Assembly: GCA_044379485.1 (NCBI GenBank)
Contig: JBIPOE010000018.1
Span: forward strand, 1-59,394
Source of the DNA: CAMDMI01 sp044379485
GTDB lineage: Bacteria; Bacteroidota; Bacteroidia; Cytophagales; Flexibacteraceae
DNA length: 59,394 nucleotides
Direction: 5' to 3'
The position numbers and the translations under genes are program-made. Positions 17,821 through 27,632 of the stretch are shown here, piece by piece; position 1 is the first letter of the stretch, and every line of letters starts with the position of its first letter. Below the pieces are notes generated by a model. That model made no database searches. It saw nothing but the letters and a program-made list of their open reading frames with translations, and was not told the origin of the DNA.

Positions 17821-19590
17821 CTAGTCCTTAATCCACAAGCTTGAGCCATTTTCTCCTTTTGAAGTAAAATGAATTATATATGTTCCAGCTCTTAAATCTT
17901 TCACATCCAAACCATTTTGAATACTTGTTCCTTTTATCTTCAAAACCTGTTTTCCACTTAAATCCCTTATAATGATTTGTTCTATGTTTTTATTTTCTCC
18001 CTTCCAAAAGAGCTTATTTGTTCCTGGATTTGGGTAAAAAGTAAGTCTGGAATTTGAGCTAAGTATCTCAGAATTAGAAACAAGTCTTGTTGTTTTGGTT
18101 ACAATAAAGGTGTCGGCTTTTATTGGGGCGGTTTTATAAGTTCCATTTCCACATTGACCATATCGAATAATAACGGTGGCTTTTGCACCAGAATCACCAG
18201 CAAATGGCTTCAAAACGATTTGGCTATTTATAATTTCTGCAGGACCCGATTTTATTCTTGCTGCCACATTTAATGAAGAACTTGAGGACATTGAAAAATT
18301 AAATGGAGAAGCAGTATCTGATTTGTCTGCAATTGGTGAGAAAGAAATAACCTGATCTTGTCCGGAAGTTCTTTTATCAACCCGAAATTGTACAGCCCGT
18401 TCCCATCCTTGTCGAGTAGTATCTCCTTCCTGAATGGCAACAATCCAACCTTTATTGGTTTCATCGATCAGTGTTGGGTCTAATGAAATCAGATTATTGG
18501 GCTCATTTCGGAAAGGACCATTGTAAACTCCATAACGAACCTGGAGACCAGCATTTGTAATGGCTGATGGATTAATTACCGCACAGTCTGATAAGTTAAA
18601 AATGGTAGAACATTGCTGCCAGGGATTTTGACAATCCTCAAAAGAACTGTTATTGAATTGACCCAACTGTGGTGTTTTTGTAAACTGTCCCTGATGCATG
18701 GAAATCCACAAATCCGCCATTTCCTGATCAAAGTGCCAGAAAGCTTTTGTTTTATCGCCTGCATAACCGGCAAAAGAGGCGGATGCAATCGGAGAAGTGG
18801 TGAAATTGGTATCTGTAAGCCAACCATTTTGTTCATTAATGGTTATTAGTATTGGTTTTCCTGTTCTGGCATATCCTGCTGGAATTCTTGCTGCAGAAGC
18901 CTTTTTAATCCATTTGGCCAAATAGTTTGACTCCCAATTGGTCCATGAAAAGTGCCCTAGACCAGCTTTTAATATCATGTTTGATGGAGAACTTATGAGC
19001 CTTTGTTTCAAAACTGAATCCTTGGACAACCAGGGTTTGTCGTTTACAGGTTCATTGTATCCCCTGGAAACAATTAATGGAACATCCGCTACATTCAAAA
19101 CAGAACTAGCCCAGGAAGGCCTTTTGGTATAAATGGCATTGTCCTGGATTATTGCAAAAAACCTACCTGGATATGCATATGCAACTTCCCAGGCAAAGAT
19201 TCCTCCAACAGAAGTTCCGTAAGACCCCAGAGGAATATTGGCAAGCTCTGGAAGTTTTGATTGTAATGCGAAGGCATTCAAGGCATTGTTTATATATTGA
19301 GTATCGGCGATGGCAAAATTTCCATCCAGATCCATGCAGCCCATTATGCCAATTTCGGTTTCACCACATGCTTGTCGAACGATAGAATCTCCACTCAATT
19401 GGGAGATCCGTCCCTTGGCTGTCATTATAACGCCTTTAATTCCAACAACGTTTGGTGGTAACCAAAGGTAAAATTGCTTTTTAGCTCCCCCCGAATTGTT
19501 TGAAACGGAAACATAATATGTCCAATCGTAGGCAAAGCTTTTGGAAATGACGATTAGAAAAATGAAAGAAAGTAAAATGTGTTTTTTCAT
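17821..19590 (-). CDS. Secreted alpha/beta-hydrolase-like protein with T9SS sorting domain
   Basis: A 589-residue exported protein. A signal peptide (MKKHILLSFIFLIVISKSFA) is followed by an alpha/beta-hydrolase-like domain up to about residue 240, in which GSYGTSVGGIFAWE carries a GxSxG nucleophile elbow and GLGHFSWTNWE offers a candidate catalytic histidine. Middle regions are beta-rich and unassigned. The C-terminus (from about 510) is a type A T9SS sorting domain with FYPNPGTNKLFW and LRAGTYIIHF. The fold resembles secreted esterases or PHB-depolymerase-like enzymes; the substrate is unknown. I chose the ATG at 19588-19590 because the signal peptide starts there; ten extra residues upstream are not signal-like. 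It lies 235 bases upstream of the amylase gene on the same strand. Confidence 0.78.
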   Translation of the reverse strand: MKKHILLSFIFLIVISKSFAYDWTYYVSVSNNSGGAKKQFYLWLPPNVVGIKGVIMTAKGRISQLSGDSIVRQACGETEIGIMGCMDLDGNFAIADTQYINNALNAFALQSKLPELANIPLGSYGTSVGGIFAWEVAYAYPGRFFAIIQDNAIYTKRPSWASSVLNVADVPLIVSRGYNEPVNDKPWLSKDSVLKQRLISSPSNMILKAGLGHFSWTNWESNYLAKWIKKASAARIPAGYARTGKPILITINEQNGWLTDTNFTTSPIASASFAGYAGDKTKAFWHFDQEMADLWISMHQGQFTKTPQLGQFNNSSFEDCQNPWQQCSTIFNLSDCAVINPSAITNAGLQVRYGVYNGPFRNEPNNLISLDPTLIDETNKGWIVAIQEGDTTRQGWERAVQFRVDKRTSGQDQVISFSPIADKSDTASPFNFSMSSSSSLNVAARIKSGPAEIINSQIVLKPFAGDSGAKATVIIRYGQCGNGTYKTAPIKADTFIVTKTTRLVSNSEILSSNSRLTFYPNPGTNKLFWKGENKNIEQIIIRDLSGKQVLKIKGTSIQNGLDVKDLRAGTYIIHFTSKGENGSSLWIKD

Positions 19591-19721
19591 GTATTTGGTT
19601 TTGGCTATACAAAAAAACAAAAATTAAATGAAAAAACAGATGAATAATCCATTTTGATAACTTTCACCCATTTATTACCCAAAGTACCAAATTTGTTGAT
19701 ATTCAGGTGTTTGAATTCAAA

Positions 19722-19756
19722 AATAAAGGTCCTGAAAACTCGATTTCAGGACCTTT
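19722..19756 (-). terminator. Strong terminator of the OmpA-family gene
   Basis: A perfect 13-bp stem (19725-19737 and 19744-19756) with a 6-base loop. On the minus strand it is followed by a T-rich run (ATTTTTG). It lies 30 bases after the stop of the gene at 19787-21823. Confidence 0.85.
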
Positions 19757-19786
19757 GGTTAACTTTTATACGTAGATTGGTTAAAC

Positions 19787-21823
19787 CTAAAAAGCTTTAA
19801 TCTCAAATTCTGTTCTTCTGTTTAACTGCCGCCCGGCATCAGTATCGTTTGGTGCCATTGGTCGGTCAAAGCCATAACCAACAGAGGTCATCCGATCAGG
19901 GGAAATTCCTTTTTTAACCAGATAGTCCAAAACTGCTTTTGCCCGACTATCGCTTAGCTTCTTATTATAATCACTAGAACCCTTGTTATCTGTGTGGCCA
20001 GAAAGCTCAATTTTCATAGTTGGATACTCTATTAATACTTTCCTTAGTCTTTCAATCTCAATGTTTGATTCTGGTCTAAGGGTCGCCTTATCAAAGTCGA
20101 AGAAAATATTTCGAAGTACAATTTTGGCACCAACCTGTGCTTTGTTCAAATCCACATTTTTAATAATCTCTTGAAATTCAGCTGTATCAGAAAGGTCAAA
20201 GTTTTCAGAATGGAATAAATAACCAGGTTTGGTAACTGTTATTGCATAGTTCTTTCCCGCAGGAAGAATTATCAAATAGGCACCTGTTGCAGAGTTTGAA
20301 TTTACCTCAGAAATTTTCTGACCAGTTTTATTGTTCAATAGAGCAATATTTGCCTCAATTGGTTGTTTGGTTAGAGCGTCCTTAATAACCCCTTTTAATA
20401 GTGTAACTCTACTTTTAGTTTTGGTAAGAGCCACCGGTGCGATATTTTTCTGACCAGCTCCAGCAGCACCCGCACCAGCTATTTTTGTATTTGCTTTGGC
20501 AACTTCAATGGCCTTCACATCTTCTGCCTGAGGCATAGAAATCATATATATATCGTGCTTTCCATAACCACCTTCTTTGTAAGAGGCATAGTAACCATGC
20601 TGATTATCAGCGGATAGTACAAAGTAAATATCGTTTTGAACAGAGTTGATTGGGTAACCCAAATTCTCAGGCTCCGACCAACCGCCTTTTTCAAGTGTTG
20701 TTCTCACAATATCATATCCACCCATGGTGTTTTTTCCTTTTGTGCTATAGTATAGTGTTATTCCATCTGGGTGAATGAAAGGGGAGTCCTCATCTTCTTT
20801 AGAATTTAACTTTGGCCCCATATTTTGTGGTTCTGACCATTCCCCTTTTATCTTTTGGCTTTTCCAAATATCCAAACCACCATAACCTCCCGGCCTGTCT
20901 GAACTAAAATAAAGGGTTTTTCCATCAGAAGTAATAGAGCAGGATTGTTCTGAGGATTTTGGCAAATTAATTTTATCACCTAAAGACTCTGGTTTAGACC
21001 AATCTAAACCTTTCTTTTGAGACAAATAAATATCTCCTTTTTGGGTGTCTTTATAAATAAAAAGCTGATTTCCATCTGGGGATAGGGCAATAGCTGCATC
21101 GTGATCTTGCGTATTTACTGTAGTTCCCAGATTGGTAGGTTCCGACCATTTATCATTAATTTTGGTTGATTGATAAATATCTTCCATTGGGAACTCTTCT
21201 TCCTGGTCCAGATATGAGGCAGTATTTTTACCCACATTTCCCTCTCTTCTTGAAGTGAAAATCATAATAGATTCATCGGCGGTAATTACTGGGGTATAAT
21301 CTGGAAATGTTCCGTTTATGATAGGTCCCACATTTTCGATTTTCGCCTTTACAGGATTGGTTATTAGTTTTTTAGCAGTTTTACACTCATTAATGTGCTT
21401 TGCTACCTCATCTGCAATAGCTGGGTCTTTTTTAACGCCTTCCATGGCAAGGAAGTTTTCATAATATTTTAAAGCCACATCAAACTTTAAAGCATCCTCG
21501 GCGCATTGGCCCATCATATAGTCAATTTCAGGATAAAAGTCTTTGTCCAACTCATACACTTTTTGCATGTATGTTAAGCCATTTCCACCTTCTCCAATTT
21601 TCAAATAACTAACACCTAGAAAGAAGTTTGCTTCAATGGCTTTACTACTATTAGCCTCAGGATCAGACTGAACAGCCTCTAATAAATAAGGAATTGCTTT
21701 TCTGTAATCGCCATCGTCAAACAACTTCATTCCAGATTTTTGAGCTGAAGCATTAAATGATTGAGCGAAAATCTGGCTTGAGAATTGGAATAAAAAAATA
21801 AGAGTTAAAAACTGCTTTTGCAT
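19787..21823 (-). CDS. TPR / beta-propeller / carboxypeptidase-regulatory / OmpA protein (PorE-like architecture)
   Basis: A 678-residue exported envelope protein. Order seen: signal peptide (1-20); TPR-like helices (about 25-150) with FFLGVSYLKIGEGGNGLTYMQKVYELD; a propeller of PD40-type repeats (about 170-430), with phrases such as SPDGNQLFIYKD, TSDGKTLYFSSDRPGGYGGLDIW and HPDGITLYYST; a carboxypeptidase regulatory-like domain (about 475-560); and a C-terminal OmpA peptidoglycan-binding domain with IELSGHTDNKGSSDYNKKLSDSRAKAVLDYL. This is the domain order described for PorE, a T9SS component that tethers the machine to peptidoglycan. Bacteroidetes carry several paralogues of this layout, so the PorE assignment is tentative. 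The gene is single, with its own terminator, and diverges from alaS. Confidence 0.82.
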   Translation of the reverse strand: MQKQFLTLIFLFQFSSQIFAQSFNASAQKSGMKLFDDGDYRKAIPYLLEAVQSDPEANSSKAIEANFFLGVSYLKIGEGGNGLTYMQKVYELDKDFYPEIDYMMGQCAEDALKFDVALKYYENFLAMEGVKKDPAIADEVAKHINECKTAKKLITNPVKAKIENVGPIINGTFPDYTPVITADESIMIFTSRREGNVGKNTASYLDQEEEFPMEDIYQSTKINDKWSEPTNLGTTVNTQDHDAAIALSPDGNQLFIYKDTQKGDIYLSQKKGLDWSKPESLGDKINLPKSSEQSCSITSDGKTLYFSSDRPGGYGGLDIWKSQKIKGEWSEPQNMGPKLNSKEDEDSPFIHPDGITLYYSTKGKNTMGGYDIVRTTLEKGGWSEPENLGYPINSVQNDIYFVLSADNQHGYYASYKEGGYGKHDIYMISMPQAEDVKAIEVAKANTKIAGAGAAGAGQKNIAPVALTKTKSRVTLLKGVIKDALTKQPIEANIALLNNKTGQKISEVNSNSATGAYLIILPAGKNYAITVTKPGYLFHSENFDLSDTAEFQEIIKNVDLNKAQVGAKIVLRNIFFDFDKATLRPESNIEIERLRKVLIEYPTMKIELSGHTDNKGSSDYNKKLSDSRAKAVLDYLVKKGISPDRMTSVGYGFDRPMAPNDTDAGRQLNRRTEFEIKAF

Positions 21824-22133
21824 CGTGTCTTTAATTAAATTGGGTTAGGTGCCCAAACCTGTGAATAAGCAAAATAAAGCGTAAGCAAACAAAGGTCAAA
21901 ATTTAGATTTGTAAAAGTCCATTTGGTCACCCATTTGGTGTTGCTATTTTGTGCCAAAATTGGGCTTTAACAGGCTTAAATGGAACAATTCAAGCTTACA
22001 TAATTGTTTGGGTTGATTTGAAATTCCATGAATTAAAACTAGTTTTTATAACAGAATTTCATAAAAAAGGTCGTTTCAAGGCAAAACCGGCCTACAATCT
22101 TTTACCTTTGCGGCCCGACATAAGCAAAAATAA
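21824..22133. other. Divergent spacer between the OmpA-family gene and alaS
   Basis: A 310-base intergenic region. The only element I can place is the TACCTTTG box at 22103-22110 ahead of alaS. The short plus-strand frame at 21949-22137 lacks coding character. Confidence 0.45.
22103..22110 (+). promoter_or_regulatory. Candidate -7 box of alaS
   Basis: TACCTTTG matches TAnnTTTG exactly and lies 23 bases before the ATG. No TTG is seen at the usual -33 distance. Confidence 0.45.
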
Positions 22134-24788
22134 ATGACCGCAGCAGAAATTCGCCATACATTCCTCGACTTTTTTAAATCAAAAGAGCATCTTATAGTAC
22201 CATCTGCCCCTTTGGTGGTTAAGAATGATCCAACCCTTATGTTCACAAATGCTGGAATGAATCAGTTCAAAGACTACTTTTTGGGAAATAGTGTGCCACC
22301 CTCAAAAAGGATTGCAGATACACAAAAGTGCCTGAGAGTGAGTGGTAAACACAATGATTTGGAAGAGGTTGGCCATGACACCTATCACCATACAATGTTT
22401 GAAATGCTGGGTAATTGGTCTTTTGGCGATTACTTCAAAAAGGAAGCTATAGCATGGAGTTGGGAATTGCTGACTGAAGTTTACAAAATTCCCAAGGACA
22501 GATTGTATGTCACTGTTTTTGAAGGTGACGCAAAAGAAGGCATTCCGCCATCTTCTATTGCTTTGGCTGAATGGAAAAAGATAGTGGAGGATGATAAAAT
22601 AGTGTTCGGAAATAAAAAGGACAATTTCTGGGAAATGGGTGATACTGGGCCTTGCGGGCCTTGTACTGAAATACATGTGGATTGCCGTTCGGATGAAGAA
22701 AGGAAATTGGTTCAAGGTTGGGAGCTTGTTAACAAAGACCATCCTCAGGTTATTGAAATATGGAACAATGTGTTCATTCAATATAATCGAAAAGCAGATG
22801 GGTCATTGGAACAACTCCCTGCCACCCACGTAGATACCGGAATGGGTTTTGAGCGATTGGTTAGAGTTATTCAAGGAAAACAAAGCAACTACGATACAGA
22901 TGTTTTTATGCCCACGATTACCGCCATGGCAAACACAAGTGGTAAAAAATATGGTGTAGATGAGCATGTAGATGTGGCCTTGAGAGTTTTGGCAGACCAT
23001 ATCAGAGCCATTTCTTTTGCCATTTCTGATGGTCAGTTGCCAAGTAATGTAAAAGCAGGTTATGTTATCAGACGGATTTTAAGAAGGGCAATCCGCTACT
23101 ATTTCCGTTATCTGGATCAAAAACAACCGTTTCTACACCAATTTGTGGAAAATCTGGCACATCAGTTCAGAGATGTTTTTCCAGAATTGGAAGCGCAAAA
23201 AAGTTTTGTGGCCCGGGTAATTGAGGAAGAAGAAGCTTCCTTTTTGCGAACGCTTGAAACTGGAGAAAGAAGGATAGCGCAGTTAATGACTTTGGCTAAA
23301 AACAGAAACGAGGCCGTTTTGTCTGGCAGCCAGGCATTTGAGTTGTATGATACTTTTGGTTTTCCTTTGGATTTAACAGCACTTATCGCCAAAGAATCTG
23401 GTTTCTTTTTGGATGAAATAGGTTTTGAAAAAGAAATGCAGGCCCAAAAGGAACGATCCCGAAAGGCCAGCGAAATTGAAACAACCGACTGGCATATTCT
23501 GGAAGACCACGCAGATGCACATTTTGTAGGATATGATGTGCTGGAATCTGAAACTTCTGTGATCAAATACCGCAAGCAGGTTTCTGGAAAAGAAACTGTG
23601 CTGCAGGTGGTTTTGGAGCACACCCCATTTTATGGAGAAAGTGGGGGGCAAATGGGCGATACCGGTAAAATTCATCTTTTGGATGATGCCGGTAAAACCA
23701 TTCATTCTTTGGAAGTTGTAGATACAAAAAAGGAAAATAATCTGATTATCCAGTTGTGTAAATTCAGCCCTGAAGCTGAGGCAAAACTAAAAGCCAATGC
23801 TGGTGCTTTTGCAAAGGTTGATTCTTTAAAAAGACATCAAACAGAGGCAAACCACTCAGCCACCCATCTTTTGCATTCGGCTTTGAGGGAAACACTTGGG
23901 ACGCATATCGCTCAAAAAGGTTCTTTAGTTGCCAACAATCAATTGCGATTCGATTTTTCACATTTTACAAAAATTACCAATGAGGAACTGAATAAAATCG
24001 AAATCCGGGTGAATGAAAAAATAAGGGCTGATATTGCTTTGCAGGAACTTCGTAATGTGCCAATAGAGGAAGCGAAAAATATGGGTGCAACTGCCCTATT
24101 TGGAGATAAGTATGGAGATTTTGTACGGGTTATCATTTTTGATCCTGCACATAGTATGGAACTTTGTGGGGGCACTCATGTGAAAAGAACTGGTGAAATC
24201 GGGTGGTTTAAACTGGTTTCTGAAAGTTCTGTTGCCGCTGGTGTAAGACGAATTGAAGCCTTAACAGGAAATGGAGCTCAAAAATATGTAGAAGATAAGC
24301 TCCAGGTTATAGATCAGGTTTCTGAGCTTTTGAACCATCCAAAAGACATTTCGAAAGCAATTGCTACTCTTTTAGAAGAAAAGGAAATACTGGCTAAAAA
24401 AGTTGAAGCCGCTGAAAATGAGCGCAAAAACCAGGTAAAAGCAAGCTTGCTAAACCAAATTATTTCAAAAAACGGAATCAATCAGGTTTTGGCAAAAGTA
24501 GAGGTAGGAAATGCTGACACTTTGCGACAATTATGCTTTGAAACCAGAGAAAATGTTTCAGACTTGTTTATGGTGTTGGCAGCAAATGTAGATGGAAAAC
24601 CACAAATTGCTGTTATGATTTCAGACAATCTGGTAATTTCCAAAAATCTCAACGCCAGTCAGATAGCCAGAGATCTGGGAAAAGAAATCAAAGGCGGCGG
24701 CGGTGGCCAGGCGTTTTTTGCTACAGCTGGTGGCCAGGATTTGACTGGCTTAGATAGGGTAGTAGAAAAGGCGATGGAAATAGTTTAG
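22134..24788 (+). CDS. alaS: Alanine--tRNA ligase
   Basis: An 884-residue class II synthetase that charges tRNA-Ala. The catalytic domain is at the N-terminus (FKSKEHLIVPSAPLVVKNDPTLMFTNAGMNQFKDYFLG, GNWSFGDYFK, DTGPCGPCTEIH). The editing domain carries the zinc-site residues HSATHLLHSAL and CGGTHVKRTGEIG, and the C-Ala domain ends in GGGGGQAFFATAGG. Length and motifs are normal and the frame is intact. The TAnnTTTG box upstream supports the chosen start. Confidence 0.98.
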   Translation: MTAAEIRHTFLDFFKSKEHLIVPSAPLVVKNDPTLMFTNAGMNQFKDYFLGNSVPPSKRIADTQKCLRVSGKHNDLEEVGHDTYHHTMFEMLGNWSFGDYFKKEAIAWSWELLTEVYKIPKDRLYVTVFEGDAKEGIPPSSIALAEWKKIVEDDKIVFGNKKDNFWEMGDTGPCGPCTEIHVDCRSDEERKLVQGWELVNKDHPQVIEIWNNVFIQYNRKADGSLEQLPATHVDTGMGFERLVRVIQGKQSNYDTDVFMPTITAMANTSGKKYGVDEHVDVALRVLADHIRAISFAISDGQLPSNVKAGYVIRRILRRAIRYYFRYLDQKQPFLHQFVENLAHQFRDVFPELEAQKSFVARVIEEEEASFLRTLETGERRIAQLMTLAKNRNEAVLSGSQAFELYDTFGFPLDLTALIAKESGFFLDEIGFEKEMQAQKERSRKASEIETTDWHILEDHADAHFVGYDVLESETSVIKYRKQVSGKETVLQVVLEHTPFYGESGGQMGDTGKIHLLDDAGKTIHSLEVVDTKKENNLIIQLCKFSPEAEAKLKANAGAFAKVDSLKRHQTEANHSATHLLHSALRETLGTHIAQKGSLVANNQLRFDFSHFTKITNEELNKIEIRVNEKIRADIALQELRNVPIEEAKNMGATALFGDKYGDFVRVIIFDPAHSMELCGGTHVKRTGEIGWFKLVSESSVAAGVRRIEALTGNGAQKYVEDKLQVIDQVSELLNHPKDISKAIATLLEEKEILAKKVEAAENERKNQVKASLLNQIISKNGINQVLAKVEVGNADTLRQLCFETRENVSDLFMVLAANVDGKPQIAVMISDNLVISKNLNASQIARDLGKEIKGGGGGQAFFATAGGQDLTGLDRVVEKAMEIV

Positions 24789-24911
24789 GAACATAAATTA
24801 TAAGATTTGAGTCTATTAACTATGCTTGCGAGGCCCCATTTTCATTCATTAGGAATTTTCACAACACCGTTTTTTAGGCTTGTTTTGTAGTCTTAAAACT
24901 TAAAAAAAATT

Positions 24912-26330
24912 ATGACCAGCATTTCTGAAGTTTTCCTTATTAAAGCACCTGAAAATCAAAAGGTAAACCTTTGGCTTTTTGATTTTCCAGCCAATTGGAA
25001 CGAAAAAGCCTTGGGAAATTTTCCAGCATGGCTTAAACCTGCCAAATCAGACACAACTCAGGTTTCTTTGTTTGGTAATCAGGACAAACAAAATGTGGTG
25101 GTTTTTTTACAAGGTCAGGCTTCTGAACCTTGCCGTAAAGCAGGTGCAGAGGCATATAAGTTATTGAAAAAAATGCAGTTAACAGATGCCAAAATCTGGT
25201 CCAATGTTGAAAACGGTCAATCGGTTTTAGCTTTTGCAGAAGGTTTGGTTTTGGCCTCTTATCGATTCGACAAATACAAATCTGAAAAGGAAAAAGGCTT
25301 GAAAAAGCTTGAAATTTTCCATCCGGAGCTGGAAAAAAAGGAAGTTAAAAACCTAAACATTCTTTGCCAGGCAGTTAACCTGACCCGAAATCTGGTTAAT
25401 GAGCCAGCAAGCCATCTCACAGCCAAAAAACTTTCTGACATATTTGAGAAAACGGGAAAAGATTCTGGTTTTGAAGTAGAGGTTTTGGGAAAAAACAAAA
25501 TTCAAAGCCTTAAAATGGGAGGTTTGCTTGGGGTAAACCAAGGTTCTGACTTGCCACCAACTTTCAATATTTTTGAATACAAAGGCAAACACGCCAAAAA
25601 TAAAAAGCCCATAGTTCTGGTTGGAAAAGGTGTGGTTTATGATACTGGTGGCCATAGTCTTAAAACAAGTGCAGGCATGGAAGCTATGAAATGTGACATG
25701 GCTGGTTCTGCTACTGTTTTGGGTGTTTTTAAAGCTATTTCTGAACTTGAGTTGCCCATTCATATAATAGGTTTGGTTCCTGCCACCGACAATAGGATTT
25801 CCGCCAAAGCCTTATCCCCTGGAGACGTTATAACCATGTCGGATGGCACAACTGTTGAAGTTTTAAACACCGATGCAGAAGGGCGATTGATATTGGCCGA
25901 TGCCTTGGTTTTTGCACAAAAATATGAGCCGGAACTGGTTCTTGATTTTGCCACATTAACTGGTGCAGCCGCCAGAGCCATCGGAAAAGACGGTTTTGTT
26001 TTCATGGGAACGGCTTCCAAAGAAACCATTGAAGGCATTCATGAAGCGGGTAAAACTGTGTATGAACGTGGTGTGGAATTTCCACTTTGGGATGAATATG
26101 CTGAATACATCAAATCAGATGTGGCTGATATAAAAAACATTGGTGGTGCAGAAGCTGGAGCCATTACCGCTGGAAAATTTCTTCAACATTTCACCAAATA
26201 TCCGTGGCTCCACTTTGACATTGCAGGAACAGCCTTTTTTGATGGAGCGGGAGTTGGCTATATTCCAAAAGGCGGTACCGGAAATGCAGTCAGGTTGATT
26301 GTGGAGTTTTTGAAAGGGAAAATAGTTTAG
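24912..26330 (+). CDS. Leucyl aminopeptidase, M17 family
   Basis: A 472-residue cytosolic metallo-aminopeptidase that removes N-terminal residues from peptides. The C-terminal catalytic domain (from about residue 155) holds the two-metal signatures GKGVVYDTGGHSLK near residue 233 and NTDAEGRLILADAL near residue 318. VYDTGGHSLK has Thr where many homologues have Ser (DSGG), a known variation. The N-terminal domain is the usual less conserved regulatory part. It lies between alaS and ychF with about 120 and 85 bases on either side; no operon is obvious. Confidence 0.92.
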   Translation: MTSISEVFLIKAPENQKVNLWLFDFPANWNEKALGNFPAWLKPAKSDTTQVSLFGNQDKQNVVVFLQGQASEPCRKAGAEAYKLLKKMQLTDAKIWSNVENGQSVLAFAEGLVLASYRFDKYKSEKEKGLKKLEIFHPELEKKEVKNLNILCQAVNLTRNLVNEPASHLTAKKLSDIFEKTGKDSGFEVEVLGKNKIQSLKMGGLLGVNQGSDLPPTFNIFEYKGKHAKNKKPIVLVGKGVVYDTGGHSLKTSAGMEAMKCDMAGSATVLGVFKAISELELPIHIIGLVPATDNRISAKALSPGDVITMSDGTTVEVLNTDAEGRLILADALVFAQKYEPELVLDFATLTGAAARAIGKDGFVFMGTASKETIEGIHEAGKTVYERGVEFPLWDEYAEYIKSDVADIKNIGGAEAGAITAGKFLQHFTKYPWLHFDIAGTAFFDGAGVGYIPKGGTGNAVRLIVEFLKGKIV

Positions 26331-26390
26331 GATTTTAATTTGCCTTAAGAATTGGGTTTCAAAGTGAAAGGTAAAACTCCCAAATTTCCC

Positions 26391-26398
26391 TAGTTTTG
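26391..26398 (+). promoter_or_regulatory. Candidate -7 box of ychF
   Basis: TAGTTTTG fits TAnnTTTG and lies 17 bases before the ATG at 26416. The sequence TTTTGCGGCCCGA after it is nearly identical to that after the alaS box (CTTTGCGGCCCGA). Confidence 0.5.
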
Positions 26399-26415
26399 CG
26401 GCCCGATTCCAACCA

Positions 26416-27513
26416 ATGAGTTTACAATGTGGTATTGTGGGCCTGCCCAATGTGGGCAAATCCACCCTTTTCAATGCACTTTCCAGTGCCAAAGCTGAAG
26501 CAGCAAACTATCCTTTTTGCACAATAGACCCCAATGTGGGCGTGGTTACAGTGCCTGATGAGCGCCTTGATGCGCTGTCCGAAATTGTAAAACCAGAAAA
26601 AGTGGTTCCAACGGTTATCGAAATCGTTGACATTGCCGGTTTGGTAAAAGGTGCAAGCAAGGGTGAAGGTCTGGGTAATAAATTCCTAGCAAATATCAGG
26701 GAAGTAGATGCCATCATCCACGTTATCCGCTGCTTTGATGATCCAAATATCGTCCACGTTTCAGGCGGAGTTGACCCAATCTTTGATAAAGAAATCATCG
26801 ATTATGAGCTTCAGGTAAAGGATTTGGAATCTATTGACAAAAAAATATCGAAGATTGAAAGGATAGCAAAAGCCGGCGATGCCAATGCAAAGAAAGAACT
26901 TGAGATTTTAGTAGGATTTAAAAAGCACTTGGAAAGCGGAAAAAATGCCCGTAATTTCCAAACTTCTCCTGAAGAAAGATTGGCAGTTGAAGAACTTAAC
27001 TTGCTCACTGACAAGCCAGTAATTTACGCAGCCAATGTGGATGAAGCCTCTGTAAATACTGGAAACAAGTTTTCTCAAACGCTTTGGGATAGTGTAAAAG
27101 ATGAAGGGGCAGAAATGATTATCGTTTCAGCTTCCATTGAAGCGCAAATCGCAGAGCTCACAGACCCTGAAGAAAAAGCGATGTTCCTTGCCGAATATGG
27201 ATTGACCTTTTCTGGCCTTGAGAAATTGATTCAGAGCTCATATAAAATCCTAAATCTGATTACCTATTTCACTGCTGGTGTAAAAGAAGTTCGTGCCTGG
27301 ACCATCCAAAGGGGTTGGAAAGCTCCTGCCGCTGCGGGCGTTATTCATACAGATTTTGAGCGAGGTTTTATTAAAGCGGAGGTTATCCGTTATGCCGATT
27401 ACATCCAGTACCGCTCAGAACAAGCCTGTAAAGAAGTTGGAAAACTAGGTGTGGAAGGCAAGGAATATGTTGTGCAGGATGGGGATGTGATGCATTTTAG
27501 GTTTAATGTTTAA
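26416..27513 (+). CDS. ychF: YchF/OLA1-family P-loop ATPase
   Basis: A 365-residue Obg-related protein that prefers ATP over GTP and is linked to ribosome function and redox stress. Seen: P-loop GLPNVGKST (residues 8-16), switch region with VEIVDIAGLVKGASKGEGLGNKFLANIREVDAI, a coiled-coil insertion (about 130-200), NVDE in place of the NKxD motif, and a C-terminal TGS domain with YFTAGVKEVRAWTIQRGWKAPAAAGVIHTDFERGFI. Length is standard. The ATG follows a TAnnTTTG box by 17 bases. Confidence 0.97.
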   Translation: MSLQCGIVGLPNVGKSTLFNALSSAKAEAANYPFCTIDPNVGVVTVPDERLDALSEIVKPEKVVPTVIEIVDIAGLVKGASKGEGLGNKFLANIREVDAIIHVIRCFDDPNIVHVSGGVDPIFDKEIIDYELQVKDLESIDKKISKIERIAKAGDANAKKELEILVGFKKHLESGKNARNFQTSPEERLAVEELNLLTDKPVIYAANVDEASVNTGNKFSQTLWDSVKDEGAEMIIVSASIEAQIAELTDPEEKAMFLAEYGLTFSGLEKLIQSSYKILNLITYFTAGVKEVRAWTIQRGWKAPAAAGVIHTDFERGFIKAEVIRYADYIQYRSEQACKEVGKLGVEGKEYVVQDGDVMHFRFNV

Positions 27514-27632
27514 GTAAAAAGGGTTAATTCAAAAATCAAAAGTTGAATCCCAAATTGATTAACAAACCTATTATTTTTTTTTCATCCTAAATGAGAAAGA
27601 ACTTTTGAATTTTTACTTCTAACTTATAATTT

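Noticed and set aside
21949..22137. 62-codon plus-strand open frame upstream of alaS
   Set aside because: It runs through the alaS promoter box, shows no domain and overlaps the alaS start.
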